DNA from: Helianthus annuus
Lineage: Eukaryota > Streptophyta > Magnoliopsida > Asterales > Asteraceae
Length of the DNA: 64,000 bases
NCBI RefSeq assembly: GCF_002127325.2
Contig: NC_035448.2
Coordinates: 127,570,561-127,634,560, forward strand
Direction: 5' to 3'
Part shown: positions 51,881 through 63,258 of the stretch, piece after piece
Numbering within the stretch: the first letter of the stretch is position 1
How the letters are laid out: every line of letters begins with the position of its first letter
Notes under the pieces: model-generated
The model's database searches: none
The model's input: only the letters and a program-made list of their open reading frames with translations
Told to the model about the DNA's origin: nothing
Position numbers and translations under genes: made by a program

Positions 51881-54423
51881 GAGGTTCCGTTCTCGAAACC
51901 TTTCTTACGCAGTTCCTCAAGTTTGACTCCTTGGACTTAGTTTCGATAATTACTTGAGCATTGCTCGCATCTAATAATCTTATGAGGATAATATGGTAAT
52001 GCCCTTTTTGGCTTCCAAACGTATGCGCCTTTCACGTATAAGGCCTCATGGGCCGTAACTTTCATATTGTATTTCATATCTTTATTAATTATTTATTTTG
52101 GCGGTTAGACTTGTTAGTCACTAGTTACCTTATACCCCATTGCTCGGGCATATATCCATATCGCCATCTCCGGCCTTATGTGCGTTTACGGTTTTCTAAA
52201 TCGCTTCATACCACTTATGTTTATTAAAACGTTGTTTTTGACTAAAAGCTAAATTTTTAGTTTACGTTTTCTCTTTGTCTTATGTCTTTCTCTCATATCT
52301 AGGAATGTTGCTTCCGAGGATTTGTCCCTTTCCAATATCTTTTAATGCGGGGAATTTCAACTAGTTCCCACGCTTAACCCAAATAACCCGTAGGTTCTTT
52401 CGCTTAGTCTCGTAGACTACTTCTTTAGATTTCCACCTTTTTAAGGTGAGACTCAACGGTTTGTTTCTTTCTATTTATGACCCAAGGGTCTTCTTGGTCC
52501 AGTAGACTTTAACACTATGTTTAATCCCGTAGGTTATGATGATCCCATGGATCATCTTTTGTTCACGTCTATATTAAAATGTATATATATATACATATAT
52601 AGCTTCAAGGCATCCCTTGTTATGTTTGGAATCATTTATTTTCTCTTTTGAAATTTAGTTGACCTTGACCGTAGTCTAAGGCTTCATTTGTTTATTTTCG
52701 GACTAATCTTCCAACTTTATGACTCCTTACGTCATTTACTCGTCAGTTTGTTCTATACTTACCGTTTCCCGGTTCGTACTTATACTTCTTTACAACCCGT
52801 TACTCGGGTTCTTTTATCTCAATGTTTTTAACATTCTTGTTTCGTTAGTATGGGTTTTTCCGTTTTTACACTATCTCCTAACTTATTTTTTTTAGATTTG
52901 TTAATATCTCGCGCTTTTATTTATTCAGTTCGCGCTTACTTACGTTATCAAGCGTTATCCTTTATTTAATTCGATTGACTTGTTCGTGTGAAATCTCACC
53001 ACTTATGAATGTCAAACTTCATTCTTTATTTGACCCGTTCAACTTTAAAATAGTTGAACGTAATTTATCAAAATTTCTATTTTCAGTATCTTATCGTCTT
53101 TTAGTCATGACTCGAAACCCCAGTCTTTTGACTTTCATTCGCGTTCCCGTTTCTTGGTCTACACATGTGTTTAAATCCTTACCCATCAACCGGGTGTTTT
53201 ACCGAGGTTGTTATTATTGCAACCCTCCCGGTGTGCATTAAGACTTCGCTTCACTTTTATATTCCGACTTTGTCCTCAAGTTTGACGTTTTACAAAAACG
53301 GCCCGTTAAGAGACTTATTTGCATTCTCCGGGTTCAAGTGTAAGTACATCCCCTCCCAATGCATATGTTAATCATTTTACATGTTTACATTCTCCGGGTT
53401 CGAGTGTAAGTACACCCCCTCCCAATGCATATCTTAATCATTTTACATGTTTGCATTCTCCGGGTTCGAGTGTAAGTACACCCCTCCCAATGCATCTTAA
53501 TCATTTTACATGTTTGTATTCTCCGGGTTCGAGTGTAAGTACCCCCCCCCCTCCCAATGCATATCGTAATCATTTTACATGAATCTTTGTCCCTTCACTC
53601 GGGCTCATTATCCTAATGTAATACGCTTCCGTCACTCGGCTGTGCGTTTACATTATTATCAATTATTTTGCTCATTTGATTCATTTGGGTACTTTTTAAT
53701 TTTTCACTCACCCCCGTCCTTGCTACATCGGATATAAGCATGTCCATCATAAAAAGTTCATGGTACCACGTGCTCACCACTTACTTGGCCAGAGTAAGCG
53801 ATCAATACTTGGTATACATGACCCTTTTATAATTTTCACATTACACCCCATGTAAGTACTGCCTCTATTTATTTCTCTTGGAAACAATATCCCGGATAGA
53901 TTTTCTATTCGGGTTTTTCCAAGTTTTTAATCTATATATGCAACTTTCAATCTCTATGTATTTGTTGCATATTACTATTTGTGCCATTAAATTTAAAGTG
54001 TGCACCTGGTAATGCTTGCCCTAACGGGCTTCTCTTGCCATTAACCTTGTTCGCGATCGCTACGCGGTTTAGGTCCTTGATGAGCATACTCTTTGGACCG
54101 TTCCTCTGTCAAATTCGCGATTTGTTAAACTCTCGCTATCTTCATATGCGAGTGTCCTTCAACTAAACCATTTACAACAGTTAGTAATTTCGACATTAAT
54201 GGATGCTCGTACTATAATACAAGGCTTTTCTACTATACGCATCAACGCGTGTAATTTCGTTGACTATATCTACTCTATATCGTTTTTATTGGTGTAACGT
54301 GTATTACACGATAACCATATGGGTTGTTCTCAACACTTTAATAATTCTTACCCATTGATATACATGTACTTACCGGATTTGCGATCAAGCCTCGAACCGA
54401 ACACTTTATTCTTTTAACCTTGA
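51881..54423 (-). other. Interior of minus-strand LTR element, no recognisable coding
   Basis: About 2.5 kb with no open frame beyond 90 codons and no retroelement motif in any frame I could follow. Composition is T-rich on the plus strand. The sole structured part is the four-unit minisatellite at 53322-53580. Either coding was lost, or this family always moves with helper proteins. Confidence 0.6.
53322..53580. repeat. Four-unit 63-66-bp minisatellite
   Basis: Units start at 53322, 53388, 53454 and 53517, each with ATTCTCCGGGTTCGAGTGTA, a C-rich CCCCTCCCAATGCAT and TAATCATTTTACATG. The third unit is shortened by 3 bp and the fourth has an expanded C run. Peptides read through it repeat only because the 66-bp unit is a multiple of three. 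Confidence 0.92.
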
Positions 54424-54436
54424 GCTCTGATTACCA
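54424..54436 (-). other. Primer binding site, tRNA-iMet-like
   Basis: The minus strand reads TGGTAATCAGAGC, one inserted A relative to the canonical TGGTATCAGAGC, 3 nt from the LTR end at 54440. Confidence 0.7.
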
Positions 54437-54792
54437 ACTTGTAACACCCTTGCTTGTTTTATACAATATTTTATATAAGTTTCGTATAAATACATGTTTA
54501 TACGATTTTACATACGTATGACAATACGAGTTTACTAAAACTTTTACAATTTAAAAAAAAATAGTACAACATAATGTAATTGAGTTCGTCGCTTAAAAGT
54601 TATGACGTAACGCCGTGCGGAAGCTTTAATCTCGTGTGTTCGGTTCTTCGTTGGGCTTGATCTTCATCCGGGAATCCCCTGACATTCACCTTTGACCAAA
54701 ACCAACATAAAAGTTAGCTTTGGTAGTTAATAACATGTTTAAACAAGTCATATGGGTCAAACAACAAAAATTAAACAATTTTCGGAATCAGG

Positions 54793-54839
54793 AGGGGCTA
54801 GACGCTACGCCTAGGGGCTAGACGCTACACCTAGCCCCT
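54793..54839. repeat. Tandem 20-mer plus hairpin in LTR
   Basis: GGGGCTAGACGCTACNCCTA occurs twice in tandem (54794-54813, 54814-54833). AGGGGCTAG at 54813-54821 is the exact inverse of CTAGCCCCT at 54831-54839, which is followed by a T-run. In the other LTR this point is the deletion junction. Confidence 0.75.
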
Positions 54840-55955
54840 TTTTTTCACAGCAAGTTGCTTAATTGCTGCTGCATTTGCCCAGCTCCATCTTCAGTCGAAA
54901 TTCTAACTTCAAAGCTTCATAACTTTTGATCTAGATGTCCGTTTTATGAGATTCTTTTTCCTACGCGTTCTAATTTAATTCTCCATCTCATGGAGTAAAG
55001 ACTCGACATCTGAATTCTCAAAATTTTAGATTTCAAGCTCTCGGCTTGAAATTCAATTATGACACTTTTTAACCCGTTTAGAGCGAATTATGTACATTTA
55101 AGCATCAAACTCTCTCTTCTCTTTCTACACTTCATATTCTCATTTTTTAAATAGCCTCTTACATTCCACCACAGCTATTTTTGTGGTGGATTTAACATAA
55201 TGGACCGCTATCCTAACTTTTACCCTTTGGATAGTCATTTTACGTGATTGACCCGTTCATAGGCATTTGACCCCCAAGGTTGATGCTACAACTCTTACAT
55301 GTATCTAAGAGTTACACAATGATAATACTAGTATCTAAAACCTCTAAGGGTCGTTTGCCCGATTTACCTATCAAGGGCATTTTCGTCAACTTATTTCCTC
55401 CTTTTACGACATAGGTCCTTTTGCTAAGGTATTTGACAAACATTGCATTTTTAACTATAAATCTATATATATGCGTACCTGGCTCGAGACAACATATAGA
55501 CCCGTTTTATAACTCGCGTTAATTAACCAATATTCTATGGCGTCGCAATTATCCAAATTGCTATTCGCTCCTGATAACATACGACTTGACAACCACTTTA
55601 GTCGATATTGTCAAATGGTGTTATCATCACCATTTGACCCGTTTGGACTATAAGACCAAACATTTACATAAATTAGAATTAAAGCATGGTTTTAAATTTC
55701 CAAATTCACCCATTTACCATAAACCATGGTTTTTATCATTTATACTTGTTCCGAATTGTATCAATCGTGTCGGAACCCTTATTTCGGATATTACATCATT
55801 CGCATTTATATTTTATAAAATAAACACGTGTCCTACAAAAAGGGTGTAAGTTTTACTTACCTCGTATCCGAGCTACGCTTTTCTTTTCCTTCTTGATTCG
55901 TTTGACCCGTTTCTTCCCAAGCCTCCACCTTGCTTGTTAAGTGTCAAACTATCGT

Positions 55956-57636
55956 TGATGTGTGTAAAATGCAATTACATCAAATGAGGCATAAAACTAA
56001 CCCTTTTTAAGTACTAATGTTGGAAAAAGTGTGTTTTTGTCTTCCTTTTGTATTTTCAGGATTAAATGAGCTCAAATTAACAAAAGAAGCAAAAAGATAG
56101 CTAAATCTAACATAAATACAAGAAAAGGATCAAAAGTGGACTGCCCGACCCCTCGACAGCATCCTCCCAAGCAAAACAAGGAAGACAGAAGGCTGAACAC
56201 GCCCCGTGCTCAGCGAGCACGGGGCCGTGCCCAAGAAGCAGCAGAAAAGACAAACCTATAGAAGCTTCTATTGCTCACCACGGGGCCGTGCCCAGTGAAC
56301 ACGGGGGCGTGCCCAAAGTACTACAGGCGCATTAATTGTAATTGTGAATTGCAATTAATGAGGAGAGATAGTGCCAGATAGGCACGGGGCCGTGCCCAGC
56401 GGACACGGGGCCGTGCCCAGGCCTCTATTCAGCCTATAAATAGGAGTGCTTGGATTCATTGCAACTCATCCCTTGGCACACCACCTCTCTCACACTTCAT
56501 CCACCACCCACCACTATCACAACACCATCATCCACCACCATTATCCATTGTCCATCATAGAGTGTGTGAGTCATCTCAGGATCCAAGACTGATCGTAAGA
56601 GTTCTTGACAATCAAGGCCATGTTTGCCTAAGTCTCTTATATCACTTGGTGAAGACAAGTGTTTAGTATAATACTTTTTATTTTTAATCTTTTGCACTTT
56701 TTATTTGGTTTTGTATTAATGACTTTAATAACTAGTTTCTTATGTTGAAGGTGATTCTTCCTTATCGTTTGTCCGTGGTGTCTTGGCATTATTTTACTGT
56801 CTATATAAAATAAAAGATTTTCACCATTCATATCTCCACGGTCTATATGGAGGTATGTTGGCTACCTGGTCGGGGGTTAAGGGAACGATTTGGTAAGGGT
56901 CTTGCCCTTGTTCAGCGTTTAGAGGTCCTGCAAGGGACATGGGTCAAATTTAGTAGGACCTTCTTCAATACCCAAAGGTATTGGATGGCGGGGGTCCAAA
57001 CTCTTTGACCCCCTCATAAGTTAACTACTATTAATACTATAACCCGGCTATTTAGGACTGTATCCCTACTGACTCAGACTACTAAGTTGAGGGTAACGTC
57101 ACCTCCAAAAGAGGGGCCTACCATAATTTGCGTTAATAACTTAATTCATTATCTTTCAATAATCCGACCCTTTAGGATTGTATCCTTGCTGACTCAAACT
57201 ACTGGGTTGAGGGTAACGTCGCCTTCAAAAGAGGGGCCTACTACAATAACTAAGATAATCTGTTAAACAAGTGCAAAAGTGCGAAAATAATCAAAGGTTA
57301 TACTAACACACGAGTCGGATCCAAGTGATTCATCTTGTCTGTCTGTTTTTATTTTTATTTTATTTTTCAGCATTTAGTTAGTTTTATTTTCTTAGTTTAA
57401 AAATCTTTTTCTAACATTTTGATTTGATTAGACGTTGAGGATAAACCAGTATTAAAAGCTCTTGCGTCCTTGGACGACCTCGGTATCTTACCAAACTACG
57501 TCCACGATGGGTGCACTTGCCCATATGTGTGTTTAGTGTTAGTAAATATCATGTTTTATAAATTTAAAACTTGGCTAAAAAGTGTAAAAAGGGCTTAAAA
57601 TATATATCTAAAATATATACACACTAGCACGCATCA
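55956..57636 (+). repeat. Athila-like copy 2, 5' LTR
   Basis: 1681 bp. Three dyad pairs at 56198-56415, TATA box at 56434-56443. It lacks about 10 bp near its start (around 55975) and about 10 bp near 57494 (CACTATACTA) compared with the 3' LTR. Confidence 0.95.
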
Positions 57637-57642
57637 AGTTTT

Positions 57643-57660
57643 TGGCGCCGTTGCCGGGGA
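57643..57660 (+). other. Primer binding site, tRNA-Asp
   Basis: TGGCGCCGTTGCCGGGGA, a perfect complement of the plant tRNA-Asp 3' end as I know it. It follows the 5' LTR by 6 nt. Confidence 0.88.
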
Positions 57661-57945
57661 CACAAGGATTTTAAGAAAGTTAGGAATCAACAGCCTAATC
57701 ATTTTTTTTATTTTCTTTTTATTTTTTTAGGATTTTCTTAGTTTTTCAGCTTCTGCAGAGCTCAGCACGGGCCGTGCCCGCTGAACACGCCCCCGTGCTC
57801 AATCATTGGAACTGGCAATCTTGTTTTAAGTCAGACAGTAAGCTGAACACGGGGCCGTGCTCACTCAACACGCCCCCGTGCCCAAGATTCAGTTACTGAA
57901 AACAGAACCGTTAGATCCTGGCGGTTGGTAATTTCTGACACAAAC

Positions 57946-58613
57946 ATGAGTGATGGTAATTCTTTTTACTTTCTGCACTCTTATGGTACGTGGTGTCAAT
58001 TATGTGGAGGCAAACATAAAGAATTAGAATGTTACTTTTTAAATTATAAGCCCCACTATATAGACCCACTGTCTCCCTATAACCTTAAGAGGGGCGTAAG
58101 TAAAAATAATCACTATCTCTCCCTCGAATGCGCCCAACCAGATATTCTAGGAGAAATGCTCCTTGACGAGTTATTTCAACTAGAAAATCTAGTCCTCAAT
58201 TGGTTAAAAGAGCTTAGGAAGGATTTCATTGATCCATCCAAGACGATGACCAAGAAGAAATGTTGGGGTCGCATGAAAACAACCTCGTTGTTCCCAATCC
58301 TACCTTCGTACCTAGCAAAGACATGGACGATAGTCGTCCCTGTGCCGATTGTGCCGTGAAGGACTCTCCATCGACTTCGTTCGGTGCATACATAGACCTG
58401 AGCGATTCGGCATATACCTTCTTTAACGAGAGCCCGGAAAAGGGTTGGACTTGTCCACCTAAAATAAAAATAGGAATCACCCTCACCGACAACCTCTTGC
58501 GTTCTCGTCTTAGTCTAGGGCAATTAAGGTATCTTAGGCACTTTGGGGTTGTTCCATCCAGTAAGGAACCACCCGATCCAAATAGATTCCTTAGAAATAG
58601 ACGAACTTCATAA
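57946..58613 (+). pseudogene. Athila-like ORF1 of copy 2, frameshifted
   Basis: The ATG at 57946 begins MSDGNSFYF. The knuckle CQLCGGKHKELEC keeps the C-X2-C-X3-H-X4-C spacing of copy 1. A 1-nt deletion near 58235 (in GATCCATCC, compared with copy 1) shifts the frame. The second half is readable from 58260 and closes at 58613 with the conserved FFNESPEKGWTCPP and QLRYLRHFGVVP. Its end lies just before the first downstream dyad, suggesting this is the natural C-terminus of the family. Confidence 0.75.
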
Positions 58614-59234
58614 TCAGCCCCTCGACACGGGGTCGTGTCCAGCCAACACGCCCCGTGTCCACCAAAAGATTCCCTTCTGACTTTTACGTCAGAATACGGA
58701 CAAACTGTGTCAGGATTCTATCTGCACACGGGGCCGTGTCCAGCCGACACGGGGCCGTGTCCAGCCGACACGGGGCCGTGTCCAGCACGCTGTCGTTTTC
58801 TACAAATGAAGCCAAGAATTCTGCACATTTGGACCATCTAGGGACAGAGATTTGAAGGAATCTTCTCTCAACTATCCTAGTTATGTTCTAAAAGAATTTT
58901 CCAACAACCCTCTTGTCCTTTCCTCTTTTATCCATTTCCTCTTCTTCATCTTTCTCCAAAAACCTCCATTAAAGTTTGAGAATTCAAGCTTTATGGCAAG
59001 AAATATTGAGTTTTGTTCAAGGAATCTTGTTAAAAATAAGTTGTATAACATTGTTTTAAGTTACTATTGATAAAAAAGGTTTCACAAGTTAGAAAAAAAA
59101 ATAACTTAAAACTTCAAGATTCCTTGTTTCAAAATTCTGCAGAAAGGTGAACACGGGGCCGTGCTCATTGAGCACGGGGCCGTGTCCAAGATACTGTTTC
59201 ATTAAATAACCTGTTTTCGGTTTATTTTCACAGA

Positions 59235-59678
59235 ATGTCAAGTGAAAACAGTGAAACATCGTCAGTGCATTCAAGAAACAGTAGAAGTGGAAAAAGGCCT
59301 TCCATTGAAGCTACCCTTGTACACTACGTCATAGCACTACGGGAAGCAATCGATGAGATGACTTCAGTAGAGGAGGTCCTAATAGACCGTATAAATTATC
59401 TTACGGTGGGGCTGGAAAATAGTTTTCAAGAAATTAACCTCTTGCACCAGAGGTTAAATATTCTTGTAACACCTCCCATGGAACCCATCCTCCCTCAAGA
59501 GGATTGGAACCTAGCACTCGGAGTCAAAAACCCTACCGGATGGGATGATATTCCAGCAGAACCTCCCCTTGGAGATCTGCAAGAAGTCCCGGTGGAAGTC
59601 ACACCTCCTCAAACTGATGCCAATGAGCCTTCCTTTCTCCTCCCAAGGGAAATAGAGGAATGGCTCGCCGACATATGA
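59235..59678 (+). CDS. Athila-like ORF2 of copy 2, small helical protein of unknown function
   Basis: 147 codons, open and undamaged although ORF1 beside it is broken. Ser/Arg-rich N-terminus, then LREAIDEMTSVEEVLIDRIN, LTVGLE, NLLHQRLN, an acidic/proline middle, and LPREIEEWLADI. Copy 1 shares the helix and the LPREIEEWL end, with most changes between them in the middle. A CACAG acceptor-like site ends 1 nt before the ATG. No similarity to Gag, protease, RT, RNase H or integrase was recognised. Confidence 0.62.
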   Translation: MSSENSETSSVHSRNSRSGKRPSIEATLVHYVIALREAIDEMTSVEEVLIDRINYLTVGLENSFQEINLLHQRLNILVTPPMEPILPQEDWNLALGVKNPTGWDDIPAEPPLGDLQEVPVEVTPPQTDANEPSFLLPREIEEWLADI

Positions 59679-61566
59679 GGGGTCCATAACCGGAGGAAGG
59701 AGTTCTATGAAGCCACATTCAACCGAGACTACTATCTTCTTGAAAATTTTGCTAATTAAAATAACTTGTAGGCTAGGGGCTCCTTGGGTTAAAACTTCTT
59801 GTGCTTACTTATCTAGCTACTCGTATTTTAGGACTATGTATTCTCTATGGATTTAATGAAATCATGGTTTTAAGGTTTGAATGATATTGTAATAAATAAA
59901 ACACACTCATGGTGGTCAAGGATGACAAGGGAAACGAGAAACATAACCCCATGCACGAGAACAAGGCCATCCGACAACAATCTCCCCATTACAGTAAGTT
60001 CAGCACGGGCCGTGCCCAGCCAACACGACCCTATGCTGAACATCCTGCAGACAAATGCCCAGTTCAGGTAACTGGACATGGGCCGTGCTCACCGAACACG
60101 CCCCCGTGTCCAGGCTTCTGTTTCTTTTCTTTAATATTGTTACTGGCACCTGAGCACGGGGCCGTGCCCGATCACCACGGGGCCGTGTCCAGACTGCCAT
60201 TAACATAAAAATTTTGCTTTTAACACCATTTTGCACATTCAATCAACCTAAAAATTTATTTTTGGGACACATTGAGGACAATGTGTAATTTAAGTGTGGG
60301 GGGATGCTAAAACCTTGAATTTTGCAAGTCCTAATAATAAGCCTTACACAAAACTCTATTGGAACCGCTAATCACCCCAAAAAAAAATTTTCAAAAATTT
60401 TCATTTTTTTTTTTACTTGTCTAAGTTTAAGTTGGGAATTCTAAGACTAACAAGGTTATATTTTTATAAGTTTACAACCGATAGCGTCGTGATAAAAAGA
60501 ACCAACATAAGAAAATTGTGAAACGGCATGACAAGCTTAGTTAAAATTTGATTATATATACTTGATCACATAAAAGCCCATTCCCACAAAAATGAGTTTT
60601 GAGCCTTTATTGAGCATACAAATATACATCTTTACGCTAAATGCTCATTTTTCGTTTCTTGTGTGAATAGCCGCTTGGTTCTTACGACTCTAGAACTTGC
60701 CACAACAATACATTCCCGGTCCTTACCAACTTAAACCCAAGTAAGTAAATGATGGAGGCATTAGGACTAACCATTTTTCTTTCAACACCATTATTTTTAT
60801 TTTTCTTTTCACCTACCAAAAAATTCCCCCTAGTTAGCCCCTTTGAGCCTAAACCTTTTCATTTCTTAACCCGAAACCCTTTTTACCCACCAAAAACCCT
60901 TTTTATTTTTACCTTTTATTTTAGTAACAAGCTCGGTTTTCGTGTGACTAAAAAAAATCTGCAATGAAGTTGGAAATAAACAAACAAAGCTCCTCAAACA
61001 AAAGCTTGTTTGAATAAATACTTCATTAAAAATAAAAAGTCACAAAAACAAAATGTTTTACGAAAACCGACGCTTTTTACGCTTTTCGCCCTTTTTCTAC
61101 TAACCACTAACCCAACCACCCACCTTTAGCCCAAGCCTAATCCTTCACCCGAAAAGTCCTCCTGATATTTACAAAGGTATAAATTTAAAAAGGAGGAGGA
61201 TTGATTGCTTGGCAAGCTTATGGTAGGAATAAGTTCCATGCCGCTCTCGAGTGATTCACTAAAAATACACCTTCGGCCGAGTGTGAGTGATTTCTCCCGT
61301 GAGGTATGTGAACTTGTATATAAATGGAATTTTAGAAAGGTATGTTATGCCTTAATAAATAATTTACCTTATGAAAAGTTTTTTTATAAATCGTGACGAA
61401 TAGGATTGTAAATAAGTAAAAATAAAACCTAAACAATCTTGGAAAATCCCGACACTCTATGACGAGCCCAAAAACCTTCTCTTCTACCCATTCCATTTTG
61501 GGAGTGTAAGCCACATATTAAAGAGTTTTGCTTGAGGACAAGCAAAAATTCAAGTGTGGGGATATT
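59679..61566 (+). other. Copy 2 3' internal region with central and terminal polypurine tracts
   Basis: Non-coding. Three dyad pairs at 60004-60187, then ACATTGAGGACAATGTG and the central tract TAAGTGTGGGGGG at 60291-60303. The terminal tract CAAGTGTGGGG is at 61551-61561, 5 nt before the 3' LTR. It follows copy 1 closely in order and spacing. Confidence 0.7.
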
Positions 61567-63258
61567 TGATGTGTGTAAAATGCAACATATAAATTACATC
61601 AAATGAGACATAAAACTAACCCTTTTTAAGTAGTAATGTTGGAAAAATGGTGTTTTTGTCTTCCTTTTGTATTTTCAGGATTAAATGAGCTCAAATTAAC
61701 AAAAGAAGCAAAAAGACAGCTAAATCTAACATAAATACAAGAAAAGGATCAAAAGTGGACTGCCCGACCCCTCGACAGCATCCTCCCAAGCAAAACAAGG
61801 AAGACAGAAGGCTGAACACGCCCCGTGCTCAGCGAGCACGGGGCCGTGCCCAAGAAGCAGTAGAAAAGACAAACCTATAGAAGCTTCTATTGCTCACCAC
61901 GGGGCCGTGCCCAGTGAACACGGGGGCGTGCCCAAAGGACTGCAGGTGCATTAATTGTAATTGCGAATTACAGTTAATGAGGAGAGATAGTGTCAGAAAC
62001 ACGGGGCCGTGCCCAGCGGACACGGGGCCGTGCCCAGGCCTATGTTCAGCCTATAAATAGGAGTGCTTGGATTCATTGCAACTCATCCCTTGGCACACCA
62101 CCTCTCTCACACTTCATCCACCACCCACCACCATCACAACACCATCATCCACCACCATCATCCATTGTCCATCATAGAGTGTGTGAGTCGTCTCGAGATC
62201 CAAGATTGATCGTAAGAGTTCTTGACAATCAAGGCCATGTTTGCCTAAGTCTCTTACATCACTTGGTGAAGACAAGTGTTTAGTATAATACTTTTTATTT
62301 TTAATCTTTTGCACTTTTTATTTGGTTTTGTATTAATGACTTTAATAACTAGTTTCTTATGTTGAAGGTGATTCTTCCTTATCGTCTGTCCGTGGTGTCT
62401 TGGCATTATTTTACTGTCTATATAAAATAAAAGATTTTCACCATTCATATCTCCACGGTCTATATGGAGGTATGTTGGCTACCTGGTCAGGGGTTAAGGG
62501 AACGATTTGGTAAGGATCTTGCCCTTGTTCAGCGTTTAGAGGTCCTGCAAGGGACCTGGGTCAAATTTAGTAGGACCTCCTTCAATACCCAAAGGTATTG
62601 GATGGCGGGGGTCCAAACTCTTTGACCCCCTCATAAGTTAACTGCTATTAATACTATAACCCGGCTATTTAGGACTGTATCCCTGCTGACTCAGACTACT
62701 TAGTCGAGGGTAACGTCACCTCCAAAAGAGGGGCCTAACATAATTTGCATTAATAACTTAATTAATTATCTTTCAATAATCCGACCCTTTAGGATTGTAT
62801 CCTTGCTGACTCAAACTACTGGGTTGAGGGTAACGTCGCCTTCAAAAGAGGGGCCTACTACAATAACTAAGATAATCTCTTAAACAAGTGCAAAAGTGCG
62901 AAAATAATCAGAGGTTATACTAACACACGAGTCAGATCCAAGTGATTCATCTTGTCTATCTGTTTTTATTTTTATTTTATTTTTCAGCATTTAGTTAGTT
63001 TTATTTTCTTAGTTTAAAAATCTTTTCTAACATTTTGATTTGATTAGACGTTGAGGATAAACCAGTACTAAAAGCTCTTGTGTCCTTGGACGACCTCGGT
63101 ATCTTACCAGCACTATACTACGTCCACGATGGGTGCACTTGCCCATATGTGTGTTTAGTGTTAGTAAATATCGTGTTTTATAAATTTAAAACTTGGCTAA
63201 AAAGTGTAAAAAGGGCTTAAAATATATATCTAAAATATATACACACTAGCACGCATCA
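61567..63258 (+). repeat. Athila-like copy 2, 3' LTR
   Basis: 1692 bp, TATA box at 62051-62060, ends ACGCATCA followed by ATCGT. Confidence 0.95.

Larger units (their letters stand above)
56198..62032. repeat. Phased dyad pairs of copy 2 (13 pairs and one triplet)
   Basis: CACG-N3/4-CGTG groups start at 56198/56218, 56279/56300, 56383/56404 (5' LTR); 57766/57786, 57848/57869, 58626/58647, 58727/58748/58769 (triplet), 59152/59173, 60004/60024 (second degenerate), 60077/60097 (first has CATG), 60155/60176 (interior); 61817/61837, 61898/61919, 62000/62021 (3' LTR). The linker is 9 nt in every case. Groups correspond one-to-one with those of copy 1. Confidence 0.92.
55956..63258 (+). mobile_element. 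Non-autonomous Athila-like LTR retrotransposon, copy 2, nested in an LTR
   Basis: LTRs 55956-57636 and 61567-63258 begin TGATGTGTGT and end AGCACGCATCA. The TSD is a perfect 5-bp ATCGT (55951-55955 and 63259-63263). The PBS, PPT, central PPT, ORF1, ORF2 and dyad pairs are in the same order as copy 1, but the sequences have diverged noticeably and ORF1 has a frameshift. Protease, RT and integrase are again missing, so their absence is a family trait and not damage to one copy. Confidence 0.93.

Noticed and set aside
53319..53582. Repeat protein with a periodic Ser/Pro/Asn pattern, possibly an extensin-like product
   Set aside because: Generated by a 66-bp minisatellite, a multiple of three; the sequence lies inside a non-coding retroelement interior and no signal peptide or upstream exon is seen.
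58635..58855. Open frames with repeated Asp-Thr-Gly-Pro-Cys-Pro or His-Gly-Ala-Val units
   Set aside because: They are translations of the 21-bp dyad step, not conserved proteins; copy 1 lacks the same frames.
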